Both the position numbers and the translations under genes were made by a program. A stretch of 64,000 nt of DNA from Pseudopontixanthobacter vadosimaris (lineage in GTDB: Bacteria; Pseudomonadota; Alphaproteobacteria; Sphingomonadales; Sphingomonadaceae), in assembly GCF_012979275.1 (NCBI RefSeq), contig NZ_JABASZ010000040.1, positions 1 through 64,000 of the forward strand, in the 5' to 3' direction. The notes beneath the pieces are model-generated. The model saw only the letters and a program-made list of their open reading frames with translations, was not told where the DNA came from and searched no databases. Within the stretch, counting starts at the first letter, position 1. Every line of letters begins with the position of its first letter. Positions 18,138-27,791 of the stretch are shown here, one piece after another.

Positions 18138-18948
18138 CGTCGGTAAAGCTGTAGCCTGCGCCATAGAGGGTTTCGATTGCGTCGAAATTTGGATCGACTG
18201 CGCGGAACTTGCGGCGGACGCGCTTGATGTGGCTGTCCACCGTGCGGTCATCGACGAAGACATCGTCGGGATAGGCGGCATCCATCAACTGGTTGCGGCT
18301 CTTGATCACGCCGGGCCGGATCGCCAGCGCCTCCAGGATCAGGAATTCGGTGACGGTGAAGGACACGTTGCGCCCATCCCAGCTGACCTGATGCCGGGCC
18401 GGGTCCATCAACAGGCGCCCGCGCGAGATCTTCTCCGTCACGGCGTCGGCCTGCACCGTCCCGGTGCCATCGCCTGTTCCTGCACCGCCGCGACGAAGGA
18501 TCGCGCGAATACGGGCGAGCAGCAGGCGCAGGCTGAAGGGTTTGGCGATGTAATCGTCGGCGCCCATTTCCAGCCCGGCTTCCTCGTCCTGCTCGTCATC
18601 CTTGCTGGTGAGGAAAATGACCGGCAGCGCCGATGTCTCGCGCAGCCGCCGCAGCAGTTCCATCCCGTCCATGCGCGGCATCTTGATGTCGAACACGGCG
18701 AGATCGGGCGGATTGTCGACCAGGGCGGCGAGGGCGGTCACGCCATCGGAATAGACCCGCGTCGCATATCCTTCCGACTGGAGCGCGATGGAAACCGATG
18801 TCAGTATGTTGCGATCATCATCGACCAGCGCGATGACGCGGCGGTCTGCCCGGCGCTGGGCCCGCTCATCGCGTTCTGCTACTGGCATCGCGGAATTGCT
18901 TGCATCCGCTGCGCCGTCTCCGGAGCCTGCTGCATGGTGGTCTGTCAT
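18130..18948 (-). CDS. chvI: Response regulator ChvI (OmpR/PhoB type)
   Basis: This 272-residue regulator has a receiver domain (phospho-acceptor D87 in [12 protein letters not shown], acidic pocket L-V-D-D-D, lysine in I-A-K-P-F-S) and a winged-helix DNA-binding domain with [14 protein letters not shown]. About 35 disordered residues precede the receiver domain. It leads a seven-gene minus-strand series of coupled genes reaching to 13488 and is divergent from pckA across a 203 bp gap, an order conserved in many Alphaproteobacteria. Confidence 0.94.
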   Translation of the reverse strand: MTDHHAAGSGDGAADASNSAMPVAERDERAQRRADRRVIALVDDDRNILTSVSIALQSEGYATRVYSDGVTALAALVDNPPDLAVFDIKMPRMDGMELLRRLRETSALPVIFLTSKDDEQDEEAGLEMGADDYIAKPFSLRLLLARIRAILRRGGAGTGDGTGTVQADAVTEKISRGRLLMDPARHQVSWDGRNVSFTVTEFLILEALAIRPGVIKSRNQLMDAAYPDDVFVDDRTVDSHIKRVRRKFRAVDPNFDAIETLYGAGYSFTDDG

Positions 18949-19151
18949 GGCGGCGGAACCTAGCCCCTGCCGCCGCACAAGACAACGCAAAGCAAGGCCC
19001 GGAGGTGACAGTGACAAGCGGGGTCCGACGATATGCGGGCGGGATTTGACGATATGGAGGCGGCGGACTATGCGCAGGCAATTGGCGGATTGGAACCTTC
19101 GCGAATCCCGCAGCGATCCGTCCGTCCACCGGTTTTTGTCAGGAGCTTGCC

Positions 19152-20762
19152 GTGAACGCCCCGCTTTCCCATTCCCTGTCCGCTCAGGGCATTTCGACCG
19201 ACGCTTTCATTCACGCCAATCTGAACACCGCCCGGCTGGTGGAAGAAGCGCTCGCGAATGGCGAAGGCCAGCTGGCGAAAGATGGTCCCCTTGTGGTCGA
19301 GACCGGATCGCACACCGGCCGCAGCGCCAAGGATAAATATATCGTCCGCGATGCGGAGACCGAGGACAGCGTCTGGTGGGGCAAGGTCAACGTGTCGATG
19401 ACGCCCGACCATTTCGCCGCGCTCAAGGCCGATTTCATGAAGGCGCTGGCTGACAAGCAGGAATTGTTCGTCGCCGATCTGTTCGGCGGTTCGCAGCCGG
19501 AACACCGCGTGAATGTGCGCGTCATCAACGAACTGGCGTGGCATAATCTGTTCATCCGCACGCTGCTGGTGCGCCCGTCGGCAGAGGAACTGGAGGGGTT
19601 CGAGCCGGAATATACGATCATCGACCTGCCGAGCTTCCAGGCCGACCCGCAGCGGCACGGCACCCGCAGCGAAACCGTCATCGCGGTGAACCTGTCCGAG
19701 AAACTGATCCTGATCGGCGGCACCAGATATGCCGGCGAGATGAAGAAGAGCGTTTTCGGCATCCTCAACTACCTGCTGCCTGCAAAGGGCGTGATGCCGA
19801 TGCATTGCAGCGCCAATATCGGCGCGGATGGCAAGACGGCGGTATTCTTCGGCCTGTCGGGCACCGGCAAGACGACGCTGTCCGCCGATGCCAGCCGCAC
19901 GCTGATCGGCGATGACGAACATGGCTGGTCGGACACGGCGGTCTTCAATTTCGAAGGTGGCTGCTACGCCAAGATGATCCGCCTTTCCGAAGATGCCGAG
20001 CCGGAAATTTTCGCCACCACGCGGAAGTTCGGCACGGTGCTTGAAAACGTCGTGATGGACCCCGAAACCCGCGAACTGGATTTCGACGACAACAGCCTGG
20101 CGGAAAACACCCGCGGTGCCTATCCGATCGAATTCATCCCGAACACGTCGGAAAAGAACCTGGGTCCGGTGCCCTCCAATGTCGTGATGCTCACCGCCGA
20201 TGCCTTCGGCGTGCTGCCCCCGATCGCACGGCTGACGCCCGACCAGGCGATGTATCATTTCCTGTCGGGCTACACCGCCAAGGTCGCGGGCACGGAAATC
20301 GGGGTGACCGAACCCGAGGCGACCTTCTCCACCTGCTTCGGCGCGCCTTTCATGCCGCGCCATCCCAGCGTCTATGGCAATCTGCTGAAGGAACGCATCG
20401 CGAAGGGCGGAGTGCAGTGCTGGCTGCTGAATACCGGCTGGACCGGCGGGAAATACGGCACCGGCAATCGCATGCCGATCAAGGCCACGCGTGCGCTGCT
20501 GAACGCGGCGCTGGACGGCAGGCTGGACGATGTCGAGTTCCGCCGCGATCCCAATTTCGGCTTCGACGTACCGGTCAGCGTTCCCGCCCTGGAAGCAGCG
20601 GGCGTGGATCAGACGATCCTCGATCCACGCTCCACCTGGTCGGATCCTGCGGAATATGACGCGACGGCGCAGAAGCTGGTGCGCCTGTTCGTCGACAATT
20701 TCGCCGAATTTTCGCCTCACGTCGATCAGGGTGTCCGCGACGCCGCTCCGAAAGCGGCCTGA
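19152..20762 (+). CDS. pckA: Phosphoenolpyruvate carboxykinase (ATP)
   Basis: This 536-residue enzyme converts oxaloacetate and ATP to phosphoenolpyruvate, the entry step of gluconeogenesis. The kinase P-loop G-L-S-G-T-G-K-T-T is at 234-242, preceded by the metal-binding H218 region (P-M-H-C-S-A-N) and followed by D-D-E-H-G-W. The GTG start is preceded by AGGAG at 7-base spacing. It is divergent from chvI; in Rhizobiales ChvI-ChvG influences central carbon genes, so a regulatory link is plausible but not shown here. Confidence 0.97.
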   Translation: MNAPLSHSLSAQGISTDAFIHANLNTARLVEEALANGEGQLAKDGPLVVETGSHTGRSAKDKYIVRDAETEDSVWWGKVNVSMTPDHFAALKADFMKALADKQELFVADLFGGSQPEHRVNVRVINELAWHNLFIRTLLVRPSAEELEGFEPEYTIIDLPSFQADPQRHGTRSETVIAVNLSEKLILIGGTRYAGEMKKSVFGILNYLLPAKGVMPMHCSANIGADGKTAVFFGLSGTGKTTLSADASRTLIGDDEHGWSDTAVFNFEGGCYAKMIRLSEDAEPEIFATTRKFGTVLENVVMDPETRELDFDDNSLAENTRGAYPIEFIPNTSEKNLGPVPSNVVMLTADAFGVLPPIARLTPDQAMYHFLSGYTAKVAGTEIGVTEPEATFSTCFGAPFMPRHPSVYGNLLKERIAKGGVQCWLLNTGWTGGKYGTGNRMPIKATRALLNAALDGRLDDVEFRRDPNFGFDVPVSVPALEAAGVDQTILDPRSTWSDPAEYDATAQKLVRLFVDNFAEFSPHVDQGVRDAAPKAA

Positions 20763-20778
20763 CACTTCTGACGACTGA

Positions 20779-20825
20779 ATGGAAAAGGGCGGCGGAACCA
20801 TCCCGGTTCCGCCGCCCTTTTCCAT
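20779..20825. terminator. Bidirectional terminator after pckA
   Basis: A perfect 21 bp inverted repeat (20779-20799 with 20805-20825) has a 5-base loop ATCCC. GGAAAAGGGC/GCCCTTTTCC flanks give an A/T tract on both strands, so it can serve pckA and the convergent DUF885 gene whose stop is at 20848. Confidence 0.9.
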
Positions 20826-20847
20826 GATCCTGCGAAGTTGGTGCAAA

Positions 20848-22731
20848 TCAGCTGCGCGCAGCTTCGATATAGCGGCCGACATTGTTTGCCATCACGTCGA
20901 GCGGCGCATTGCCGCCCAGCACTACGGCATCGTTGAAGGCACGGGAATCATAGGCATCGCCGAGGGCGGCCTCCGCCCGGGCGCGCTGCCGCAAGATCTC
21001 GCTGTGGCCGAGTTTGTATCCGCAGGCCTGACCCGGCCAGCTGCAATAGCGATCGACTTCGCTGGCGACTTCCTCTGCCTTGCTACCGTTGCGCTGAACG
21101 AAGAAATCGACAGCACGCTGGCGGCTCCAGCGTTTGGCATGGAGGCCCGTATCTACGACCATCCGGCAGGCGCGGAACGCCAGGCTTTGCAGATAGCCGA
21201 GGCGACCAACCGCGAAATCGTAATAGGCGCCGAGCTCGTCCGCGATCTGTTCGCCATACAGCGCCCAGCCTTCTGAGAAGGCATTGAACGCAAGGATGGA
21301 ACGAATGAGCGGCAGGCGATTGGAATATTCGCCTTCCCAAACATGGCCGGGGATGGTCTCGTGATAGGTCAGATCGGCAAGGTCATATTTGCGGTGCAAG
21401 TCGGTTGTCCGCAAATTTATCCACATGCGGCCGGGTATGGATCCATCCTTGCTGCCCGCACCCCCATAGGCACCGGGCGCGCCGGGTTCTTCCGCCAGGG
21501 GCAGGCGGCGGACCTCCAGATTGGGGTCGACCAGAGTATTGAAGGCGCGCGGCATCTGGCTGGTGATCCAGCCGATGCGATCCTCGATAAAGGCCATGAT
21601 CTCGGCGCGTCCTGGATCACCTTCGGCAAATTTGTAGCGCGGATCGTCCGATAGCGCCTGCATTCTTTCGCCTACCGTTCTGGTCGTATAGCCGATGGAC
21701 CGCAATATCGGTTCCATCCTGCCGTGCAGGGCGGCGAGTTCTTCAAGGCCGCGCTCATGCACCTCGTCGGGGGTAAGCGGCGTTGTGGTGCTGGCCCGCA
21801 GCGCCCAGGCATACCATTCATCGCCCCGGGGCTGCGCCCACATTCCCGGCTCGCCCGTCGCCCTTGCCCTCTGCCGTCGCAATTCTGCCAGCTGGCGTTC
21901 AAGCGCCGCGGCAATCGGGCCGGTCACCAGCGGTGTCAGGCTGCTTGCAGGCGCTTCGGGCAAGCCGCTCTTCGCAAGATTTTCCCGCATCTGGGCGATG
22001 AACAGAGTGCCCTTGCGCGCATCGTCCAGAGTGCTGTCCATCTGGGCGATCGCCTTGTCTAGCAGAAAATCGGGCGGAACGACGCCCATTGCCGTCGCCT
22101 GCTCCATGCGGATCAATTCACCATCAAGCACGGCAGGAACAGCCTGCAACCGGGAAGCATAAGCATCGACATCCGCGCTGTCCTGCAGCGGATGCACGGA
22201 ATCCATGAAGCGCGGCAGGTCAAGATAGGATCCGACGTTCTGAATGACGACGTAAGGCGCGTTTCGCCAACTGCCGACGGCCACGTCGCCATAGGGCAGG
22301 GCAAAGCCGTCCAGCGCGGTGGCATAGGCGCTTTCCACCACCTCGAAACTGGTACGCGTCTCGGGCGTGAAGCCCTGCGTATCAGTGGCGCGAACGCGTG
22401 CAAGATCGCGGCGCAGCGTCGCGGCGTATGCCCGCTGTCCGTCAGGCGATTGATCTTCCAGCATGGACCGCAGCCGCGCATAAGGTCCGATATCGACGCC
22501 GAGGCTGGTTGCCCGCTCGGGTTCATGCGCCAGCAGATTATAGGCGATTTCGTCCAGCAGGGCATTACCGTCTGCCGGGCCGACTGCCGGGCCGTCTACC
22601 GGATCGGCGCGGAGGCCGCCTGCCTGTGCCAGCCCGTTCGTGCAGGCGGACAGGGCGGTCATGGAAACACCCGCGGCCATACCGGCAAGGGTCTGGCGGC
22701 GGGTGAGGGCGGGCGCATGTCTAACTGTCAT
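20848..22731 (-). CDS. DUF885 family putative metallopeptidase, Tat-type lipoprotein
   Basis: This 627-residue protein belongs to the DUF885 family. A metalloprotease-like motif H-E-T-I-P-G-H lies at 457-463, followed ~30 residues later by E-G-W-A-L-Y, a layout related to gluzincins. The N-terminus has a twin-arginine-like motif (L-T-R-R-Q-T-L-A) and a lipobox (L-S-A-C), suggesting a folded, lipid-anchored periplasmic or outer-membrane protein. The ATG at 22731 is chosen; a GTG at 22770 would extend the protein by 13 residues. Family members are abundant in sphingomonads and have few tested substrates. Confidence 0.88.
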   Translation of the reverse strand: MTVRHAPALTRRQTLAGMAAGVSMTALSACTNGLAQAGGLRADPVDGPAVGPADGNALLDEIAYNLLAHEPERATSLGVDIGPYARLRSMLEDQSPDGQRAYAATLRRDLARVRATDTQGFTPETRTSFEVVESAYATALDGFALPYGDVAVGSWRNAPYVVIQNVGSYLDLPRFMDSVHPLQDSADVDAYASRLQAVPAVLDGELIRMEQATAMGVVPPDFLLDKAIAQMDSTLDDARKGTLFIAQMRENLAKSGLPEAPASSLTPLVTGPIAAALERQLAELRRQRARATGEPGMWAQPRGDEWYAWALRASTTTPLTPDEVHERGLEELAALHGRMEPILRSIGYTTRTVGERMQALSDDPRYKFAEGDPGRAEIMAFIEDRIGWITSQMPRAFNTLVDPNLEVRRLPLAEEPGAPGAYGGAGSKDGSIPGRMWINLRTTDLHRKYDLADLTYHETIPGHVWEGEYSNRLPLIRSILAFNAFSEGWALYGEQIADELGAYYDFAVGRLGYLQSLAFRACRMVVDTGLHAKRWSRQRAVDFFVQRNGSKAEEVASEVDRYCSWPGQACGYKLGHSEILRQRARAEAALGDAYDSRAFNDAVVLGGNAPLDVMANNVGRYIEAARS

Positions 22732-22809
22732 GCACAACGTCTGGCGCGGCGAATGCGGCGTGTCAAACACGCAGGATAACGCCGCTGCCTTTCTTGCGGG
22801 CGGTTGCGA

Positions 22810-23235
22810 TCAGTCGAGGAATTCGGCGGGAACCTTGCCGCCGTTGCGCGCCAGTTCCTGCATCGTCCTGCGGTGCAGCCAGACATTGTCTTCCGCATCG
22901 CCGGAATAATCGGCGCGGCCGAGTTCCTGCGCCAGCAACTTGCGGCTTTCGAAATCGGAATCCACGCCGATCAGCTTCATCAGATCGACGATGGACGTGC
23001 GCCAGTTCAACCGTTCGGCCCCCGGCATCGAATCCAGCGAGTTCTCGACATCGACCTGCGACACGCGGACGGATTGGTTCGTTGGGGTGCCGCCAGGGGG
23101 CGGGGCGTTGACAGGTGCCTGACGCGGGGGAGCAGTGGCCGGGCGGCCAGCAACGGGCGGAGCCTTGCCCGCACCCTCCGTCGCGTCCTCATCCTTGCCG
23201 AAGATCGCGCGCTTGATCGAACTGTAGATACCCAT
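22810..23235 (-). CDS. DUF3597 domain-containing protein
   Basis: This 141-residue cytoplasmic protein has an N-terminal M-G-I-Y-S-S-I-K-R-A-I-F-G motif, a proline/alanine-rich linker, and a C-terminal DUF3597 domain (S-I-V-D-L-M-K-L-I-G-V-D-S, then K-L-L-A-Q-E-L-G). The C-terminal domain somewhat resembles LysM-linked peptidoglycan-associated domains, but its function is not known. The start has a good Shine-Dalgarno region (AGGAGAG). Confidence 0.85.
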   Translation of the reverse strand: MGIYSSIKRAIFGKDEDATEGAGKAPPVAGRPATAPPRQAPVNAPPPGGTPTNQSVRVSQVDVENSLDSMPGAERLNWRTSIVDLMKLIGVDSDFESRKLLAQELGRADYSGDAEDNVWLHRRTMQELARNGGKVPAEFLD

Positions 23236-23326
23236 ATGTCGTCTCTCCTGAGCACGGCCCGTTGCCGCACTTTCCTGTCAAACAGATGGGAGTCGCCGGC
23301 GGTTCCCCCGCAGCCCGTGCCTTGTT

Positions 23327-23536
23327 ATGGTCGCCGCCATGGACATGGTTCTTTCCCTCGTCATGCTGGCGGCCCTCGCCCTGCTGGCCGGTGCATGGTT
23401 TCTGCACAGGCGCGGCGGACCGCGCAGGCAGGTGATCCTGATGGTGGTTCTGGTGGTAATCGCCGCCGTCAATGTCGCTATCTGGATCGTGCCGACACCC
23501 GACGGGCGCGTGCCCGCCGAGCAGGTGGCAGAATGA
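23327..23536 (+). CDS. Small two-helix membrane protein
   Basis: This 69-residue protein (65 from the second ATG at 23339) has two predicted membrane helices (about residues 5-24 and 35-55) separated by a short basic loop H-R-R-G-G-P-R-R, which by the positive-inside rule would be cytoplasmic. No known family is recognised. It is convergent with tonB, 16 bp away, and divergent from the DUF3597 gene. Confidence 0.55.
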   Translation: MVAAMDMVLSLVMLAALALLAGAWFLHRRGGPRRQVILMVVLVVIAAVNVAIWIVPTPDGRVPAEQVAE

Positions 23537-23552
23537 TCCCGCGACCCGGAGA

Positions 23553-24272
23553 TCAATCCGGAATTCGCCAGAGTACCGTGTTGCTGTAGGTCGATGGTAC
23601 GGCGCGGTCCTGTGCATCGCGTGCGGGCTCGAACCGGGCGCGGCGCTTCACATTGGCGCAGGTTGCCGCGTCCAGTTCGGAATGGCCGCTCCCTTTCAGA
23701 ACAGAACATTGCGTAACCCGCCCCCGTGCGTCGATCGCCACCTGAAACGTTACCGACCCTTCCATCTCCCGGGCGATCCAGGAGGAACGATAATCATCGT
23801 TGGTCACCCACTCGCCCGGATTCCCGCGCGCCCGCGCCGGGCTGGGTTCCACGCCGGTGGGGGTTGCCTTGGGCGCAGGCGGAGGGAGGACCAGATCACC
23901 CGCGCCGCCGGTTTTAACGCCCCCATTGCCCGGCTTCGGAAGCGGCGGGAGCGGCGGCAGGATGATTTCCGACGTCGATACATCGGGTGCACTGGTGGCG
24001 AGCGGCACAGGCACCGGCGGAACATGGGGAGCCGGCGCGGGGACGGGCAGGGTTTTTTCCAGGGGCTTCTGATCGGCAGGGGGCGGCGGTGGCGGCGTGA
24101 CGGTCGGTTTCGGAACGGGGATGAAGATACCTTCGGGATTGTCCAGCGCCGCAGTGATCTTTTCGAACGACAATCCGGTAACCAGCCCATACCCGATGAT
24201 GGCATGGATGCCGACGACGCCGATGATCGCTTTGGTTCGGGCGTTGTTCCCTACTTGATTTACATAGGCCAT
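23553..24272 (-). CDS. tonB: Energy transducer TonB
   Basis: This 239-residue protein has a short cytoplasmic tail, one membrane helix (about residues 17-35), a proline-rich periplasmic spacer (repeated P-P-P and P-x-P), and a C-terminal TonB domain with V-T-F-Q-V-A-I-D-A-R-G-R-V and R-R-A-R-F-E-P-A. TonB delivers proton-motive energy to outer-membrane receptors. The ATG at 24272 follows AGGAG. No exbB or exbD is adjacent. Two cysteines in the C-terminal domain (C-S-V and T-C-A-N) may form a disulfide. Confidence 0.9.
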   Translation of the reverse strand: MAYVNQVGNNARTKAIIGVVGIHAIIGYGLVTGLSFEKITAALDNPEGIFIPVPKPTVTPPPPPPADQKPLEKTLPVPAPAPHVPPVPVPLATSAPDVSTSEIILPPLPPLPKPGNGGVKTGGAGDLVLPPPAPKATPTGVEPSPARARGNPGEWVTNDDYRSSWIAREMEGSVTFQVAIDARGRVTQCSVLKGSGHSELDAATCANVKRRARFEPARDAQDRAVPSTYSNTVLWRIPD

Positions 24273-24404
24273 TTTGCGGCTCCTCTCTCTATACCATCGC
24301 ACCAGTCTATCCCTCTGCGTATGATATAACATTGCATAGTGATACAAGATATCACCACCAGCAAGAGATTTCGCGTGGCCTTTCGCAACTGAATTTCGCG
24401 CAAG

Positions 24405-24441
24405 GAAAAAGCCCGCCCCGAATGTCGGAGCAGGCTTTTTC
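24405..24441 (-). terminator. Rho-independent terminator of the hydrolase gene
   Basis: A 9 bp outer stem (GAAAAAGCC with GGCTTTTTC) with a mostly paired GC-rich inner part ends in a U tract on the minus strand. It lies 22 bp after the stop of the alpha/beta hydrolase gene. Confidence 0.75.
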
Positions 24442-24462
24442 ATTAAGCCATACGGCTCTTGC

Positions 24463-25119
24463 CTATTTTATCGGACAATCCGGCGAGAGGCGGAAATCGA
24501 GGTAATTGTCGACCGACCCCATCAGATCCTCGATCTCGTTTTCGAAGAAATGGTTCGCCCGGGGAATTTCCTCGTGGTGAATGGTAATGTGCTTCTGGGT
24601 GCGCAGCTTGTCGACCAGCTTCTGCACGGCGGCAGGCTGGACGACCGTATCAGCCGCGCCCTGTATGAAGATTCCGCTGGCCGGGCAGGGCGCGAGAAAG
24701 CTGAAATCATACATGTTGGCGGGCGGCGCGATAGATATGAAACCGCGCACTTCGGGGCGGCGCATCAGCAATTGCATGCCGATCAGCGCGCCGAAACTGA
24801 CGCCGCCGACCCAGGTTACCTGCGCTTCGGGGTGGATGGATTGCACCCAGTCGAGCGCGCTGGCGGCGTCGCTCAATTCGCCGACGCCATTATCGAAGCT
24901 GCCCTGGCTGCGGCCGACACCGCGAAAATTGAACCGCAGCGTTGCAAAGCCGCGATCGACGAATGTCTTGTACAGGCGCTGCGTGATGCGTTCGTTCATC
25001 GTGCCGCCGCCCTGCGGATGCGGGTGCAGGATCATGGCGACGGGCGCGCGCGGGCGCGGAGCGGGGGAATAGCGGCCTTCGAGGCGCCCTTCCGGGCCGG
25101 GAAAGATGACTGAGGGCAT
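24463..25119 (-). CDS. Alpha/beta hydrolase (COG2945-like)
   Basis: This 218-residue hydrolase has the oxyanion motif H-P-H-P-Q-G-G-G-T-M, the nucleophile elbow G-V-S-F-G-A with the catalytic serine, an aspartate in the G-A-A-D-T-V-V region, and a final histidine in A-N-H-F-F. These are the features of the small predicted hydrolases of COG2945, with no signal peptide. The substrate is not known. It ends with a clear terminator. Confidence 0.85.
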   Translation of the reverse strand: MPSVIFPGPEGRLEGRYSPAPRPRAPVAMILHPHPQGGGTMNERITQRLYKTFVDRGFATLRFNFRGVGRSQGSFDNGVGELSDAASALDWVQSIHPEAQVTWVGGVSFGALIGMQLLMRRPEVRGFISIAPPANMYDFSFLAPCPASGIFIQGAADTVVQPAAVQKLVDKLRTQKHITIHHEEIPRANHFFENEIEDLMGSVDNYLDFRLSPDCPIK

Positions 25120-25238
25120 TTGCGGGAACCTGTCGGAAATGTAAGGGGCACATGCGGTGGCGCATATGCGGACCGGCGCTATATAGTGCGTGATGCGCGT
25201 TTCGCAATCGGCACACGCGCGCAGCGAAGGAACCTGTC

Positions 25239-26333
25239 ATCCGGCGTATCTACCTCGATCATGCAGCGACGACTCCGATGCGGCCCGAAGCGGTGGCGGC
25301 GGTGGCGGAGGGCATGAGCCGCTGGGCGAACCCCTCCAGCCCCCATGCCGAGGGGCGCAAGGCGCGCATCGCGCTGGAAGATGCGCGTGACCGCATCGGA
25401 AAGGCGCTCGGCTGGAGCGGGGAGATCATCCTGACCAGCGGCGCGAGCGAGGCGGCCTGGCTCGCGCTGCACCGTGCCGTTCCCCCGGCAAGGCAGGGTC
25501 GCGGCGGCGACGGCGCAGGCGGCAACAGGCGCTATGTAAGCGCAGTCGAACATGACGCGGTGATCGGTGCGGCGCCGGATGCGGAACTGCTTGACGTGCA
25601 GCCGGACGGCATGGTCGATCTGGAGCCGCTCTCGGGCGCAGCATCGCCGGTCGTGGCGGTGCAGGCGGTGAATTCGGAGACCGGCGCGGCGCAGGACATG
25701 GACGCTGTTGCTGCCCATGTTCATGCAACCGGCGGGTTGCTGATCGCCGATTGCGCCCAATCCGCAGGAAAATACCCGCTGCCCGGTGATTGCGACATGG
25801 CGATCATCTCCGCGCACAAGCTGGGCGGACCGCCGGGGATAGGGGCGCTGCTGGTGCGCGATTTCGCGATGCTCGCCCCCGCAGGCGGCCAGGAACGGGG
25901 CTATCGCCGCGGAACGGAGAACCTGCCGGCCGCACTCGGCTTCGCTGCCGCTCTGGAACAGGCGACGCAGCCGTTCTGCCCGCCCGCTGTGCTGGCGGCT
26001 CTTGACCGGCTTGCCGATGCGGTGCGCGGCGCTGGCGGTATCTGGCTGTCGGACCGGTTGCCCCGGCCAACGCCGCTCATCCACGGGATCGCCATGCCCG
26101 CCTTGTCGGGCAGCGCGCAATTGATGCGCTTCGATATGGCGGGTTTCGCCGTCAGTCTTGGCTCCGCCTGTTCGTCCGGCAGCCTGAAGGGCAGTCATGT
26201 GCTGAAGGCGATGCAGCTGGAGGACGATCTGGCCAGCCGGGTGATCCGGATCAGCGCCGGCTGGAGCACCGTTGCAGGGGATGTGGAGGCATTTGCCGCC
26301 CAATGGCTGAAAATCGCGGCGGGTACGACATGA
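25239..26333 (+). CDS. Cysteine desulfurase family protein 1 (no canonical start codon for the full-length protein)
   Basis: This class V aminotransferase-fold enzyme would take sulfur from cysteine for Fe-S cluster or thio-cofactor assembly. The family's N-terminal block R-R-I-Y-L-D-H-A-A-T-T-P is encoded from 25239, but no ATG, GTG or TTG precedes it in frame before a stop at 25191. AAGGAA with 6-base spacing points to ATC at 25239 as the start; the next ATG, 25278, would remove the whole block. The PLP lysine is in I-S-A-H-K-L-G-G and the sulfur-carrying cysteine (C311 counted from 25239) in L-G-S-A-C-S-S-G. Its stop overlaps the next desulfurase gene (ATGA). Confidence 0.82.
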   Translation: MRRIYLDHAATTPMRPEAVAAVAEGMSRWANPSSPHAEGRKARIALEDARDRIGKALGWSGEIILTSGASEAAWLALHRAVPPARQGRGGDGAGGNRRYVSAVEHDAVIGAAPDAELLDVQPDGMVDLEPLSGAASPVVAVQAVNSETGAAQDMDAVAAHVHATGGLLIADCAQSAGKYPLPGDCDMAIISAHKLGGPPGIGALLVRDFAMLAPAGGQERGYRRGTENLPAALGFAAALEQATQPFCPPAVLAALDRLADAVRGAGGIWLSDRLPRPTPLIHGIAMPALSGSAQLMRFDMAGFAVSLGSACSSGSLKGSHVLKAMQLEDDLASRVIRISAGWSTVAGDVEAFAAQWLKIAAGTT

Positions 26334-27412
26334 TCTATCTCGATTATCAGGCGACCACGCCGCTCGCTCCCGAAGCGAAAGCGGCCATGCTGCACTGGCT
26401 GGACGGGCCGGAGGGGGAGGGCTTCGCCAATCCGCACAGCCCGCACCGGATGGGGCGGCGCGCAGCGGCAGCGGTGGAAGTCGCGCGCGAACAGGTCGCG
26501 GGCCTGTTTCCGCCGGGCGGGCGAATCATCTTCACCAGCGGCGCGACGGAAAGCATCAATCTGGCCATCCGCGGTTCTGCTGGCGACGCCGATAGCCCGG
26601 TGCTCGCCTCCGCCATCGAACATGCCGCCGTGCTCGACACTGCGCGAGATGCTGGCCCTTATGCAATCTGGCCCGTCGATGCCGAGGGTCTGATCTTGCC
26701 AGTTCCGCCGATCGAAGCTGCGCCGCGAATGGTCGCTGTCATGCAGGTCAATAATGAGATCGGAACCGTCCAGCCCATCGGCCGGGCTGCGGAACTGGCG
26801 AGAAAGCACGGAGCCTTGCTGCTGGTCGACGCCGTGCAGGCGGCGGGGCGAATGACGATCGCCGAAGGCGATCTGATCGCCGTCTCGGCGCACAAGCTGC
26901 ATGGGCCGAAGGGGATCGGCGCATTGTGGATGAAGGACGGCGTCACGCTGGATCCTGTCATCACCGGCGGCGGGCAGGAAGGCGCGGTGCGTTCAGGCAC
27001 ACTCAGCCCGGCGATGTGTGCAGGCTTCGGTGCGGCAGCGAGCCTCGCGCTGGAGCGGATGGAGGAGGACGCCGCGCATGTGGAACGCCTGTGGCAGGCG
27101 GCGCGCGATCTCTTCTCCGACTGGACCCTCAACAGCAGCGCGCAGGATCGCTGGCATGGCAATCTGAACCTGCGCCGCGACGGGCTGGACGTGAACCGGC
27201 TGATGTCCGAGGTGCGCGATGTGGCTTTCTCCGCCGGTTCGGCCTGCGCCAGCGGATCGGGCCGTACCAGCCACGTGCTGAAAGCGATCGGCTTGTCCGA
27301 TGTCGAGGCGCGCAATTCCATCCGGCTGGGCTTCGGACGTTATACGAGCCTGGACGATATCGAAACGGCGGCGGCGGCGATCAACCGCGCTGCAAGGGAG
27401 CAGACCGCATGA
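26330..27412 (+). CDS. Cysteine desulfurase family protein 2 (NifS/IscS-like)
   Basis: This 360-residue PLP enzyme is homologous to the preceding one but clearly divergent. It starts [11 protein letters not shown], has the substrate histidine in S-A-I-E-H-A-A-V, the PLP lysine in [11 protein letters not shown], and the active cysteine in [11 protein letters not shown]. The ATG overlaps the preceding stop (ATGA), and its own stop overlaps the ferredoxin start, so the three proteins are likely made in fixed ratio. An in-frame start at 26303 is possible but would lose the coupling. Confidence 0.92.
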   Translation: MIYLDYQATTPLAPEAKAAMLHWLDGPEGEGFANPHSPHRMGRRAAAAVEVAREQVAGLFPPGGRIIFTSGATESINLAIRGSAGDADSPVLASAIEHAAVLDTARDAGPYAIWPVDAEGLILPVPPIEAAPRMVAVMQVNNEIGTVQPIGRAAELARKHGALLLVDAVQAAGRMTIAEGDLIAVSAHKLHGPKGIGALWMKDGVTLDPVITGGGQEGAVRSGTLSPAMCAGFGAAASLALERMEEDAAHVERLWQAARDLFSDWTLNSSAQDRWHGNLNLRRDGLDVNRLMSEVRDVAFSAGSACASGSGRTSHVLKAIGLSDVEARNSIRLGFGRYTSLDDIETAAAAINRAAREQTA

Positions 27413-27744
27413 GTGTTACCGTGCAATTCATCGCCCCCGATGGCACGACTATCAGGGCCGAGGCCGACGAGGGCGACAATCTGCTGCGCGTGGCGCAGGC
27501 CTCCGGCATGAATCTGGAAGGAACCTGCGAAGGGCAGATGGCGTGTTCGACCTGCCATGTCATCGTCACGCCCGAATGGTTCGGCAGCCTCGCCGAGCCG
27601 AGCGAGGAAGAAGAGGACATGCTCGACCTGGCGACGGGCGCCGGGCCGACGAGCAGGCTTGCCTGCCAGATCGACCTGACTGGCGACCTCGACGGGCTGA
27701 CCGTTCGTATTCCGCCCGAAAGCAGGGATATGCAGGGTATCTGA
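27409..27744 (+). CDS. 2Fe-2S ferredoxin (adrenodoxin/Fdx type)
   Basis: This 111-residue ferredoxin has the cluster ligands C40, C46, C49 and C86 in the C-x5-C-x2-C...C order of adrenodoxin-type proteins. It would feed electrons to Fe-S assembly or a partner oxidase. Overlap with the second desulfurase gene (ATGA) supports a role in sulfur transfer or cluster building. Only 47 bp separate it from parC. Confidence 0.95.
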   Translation: MSVTVQFIAPDGTTIRAEADEGDNLLRVAQASGMNLEGTCEGQMACSTCHVIVTPEWFGSLAEPSEEEEDMLDLATGAGPTSRLACQIDLTGDLDGLTVRIPPESRDMQGI

Positions 27745-27791
27745 ATGTTCCCGCTTTGTCACCTGGGCAAAGCGGTGTTAGGGCGGGCACC

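Noticed and set aside
19068-20882. Long open frame on the minus strand opposite pckA
   Set aside because: It mirrors the pckA coding sequence and has no domain or initiation signal of its own.
27300-27791. Upstream extension of parC in the same frame
   Set aside because: It overlaps the ferredoxin and desulfurase genes in another frame; the ATG at 27792 starts the normal ParC N-terminus.
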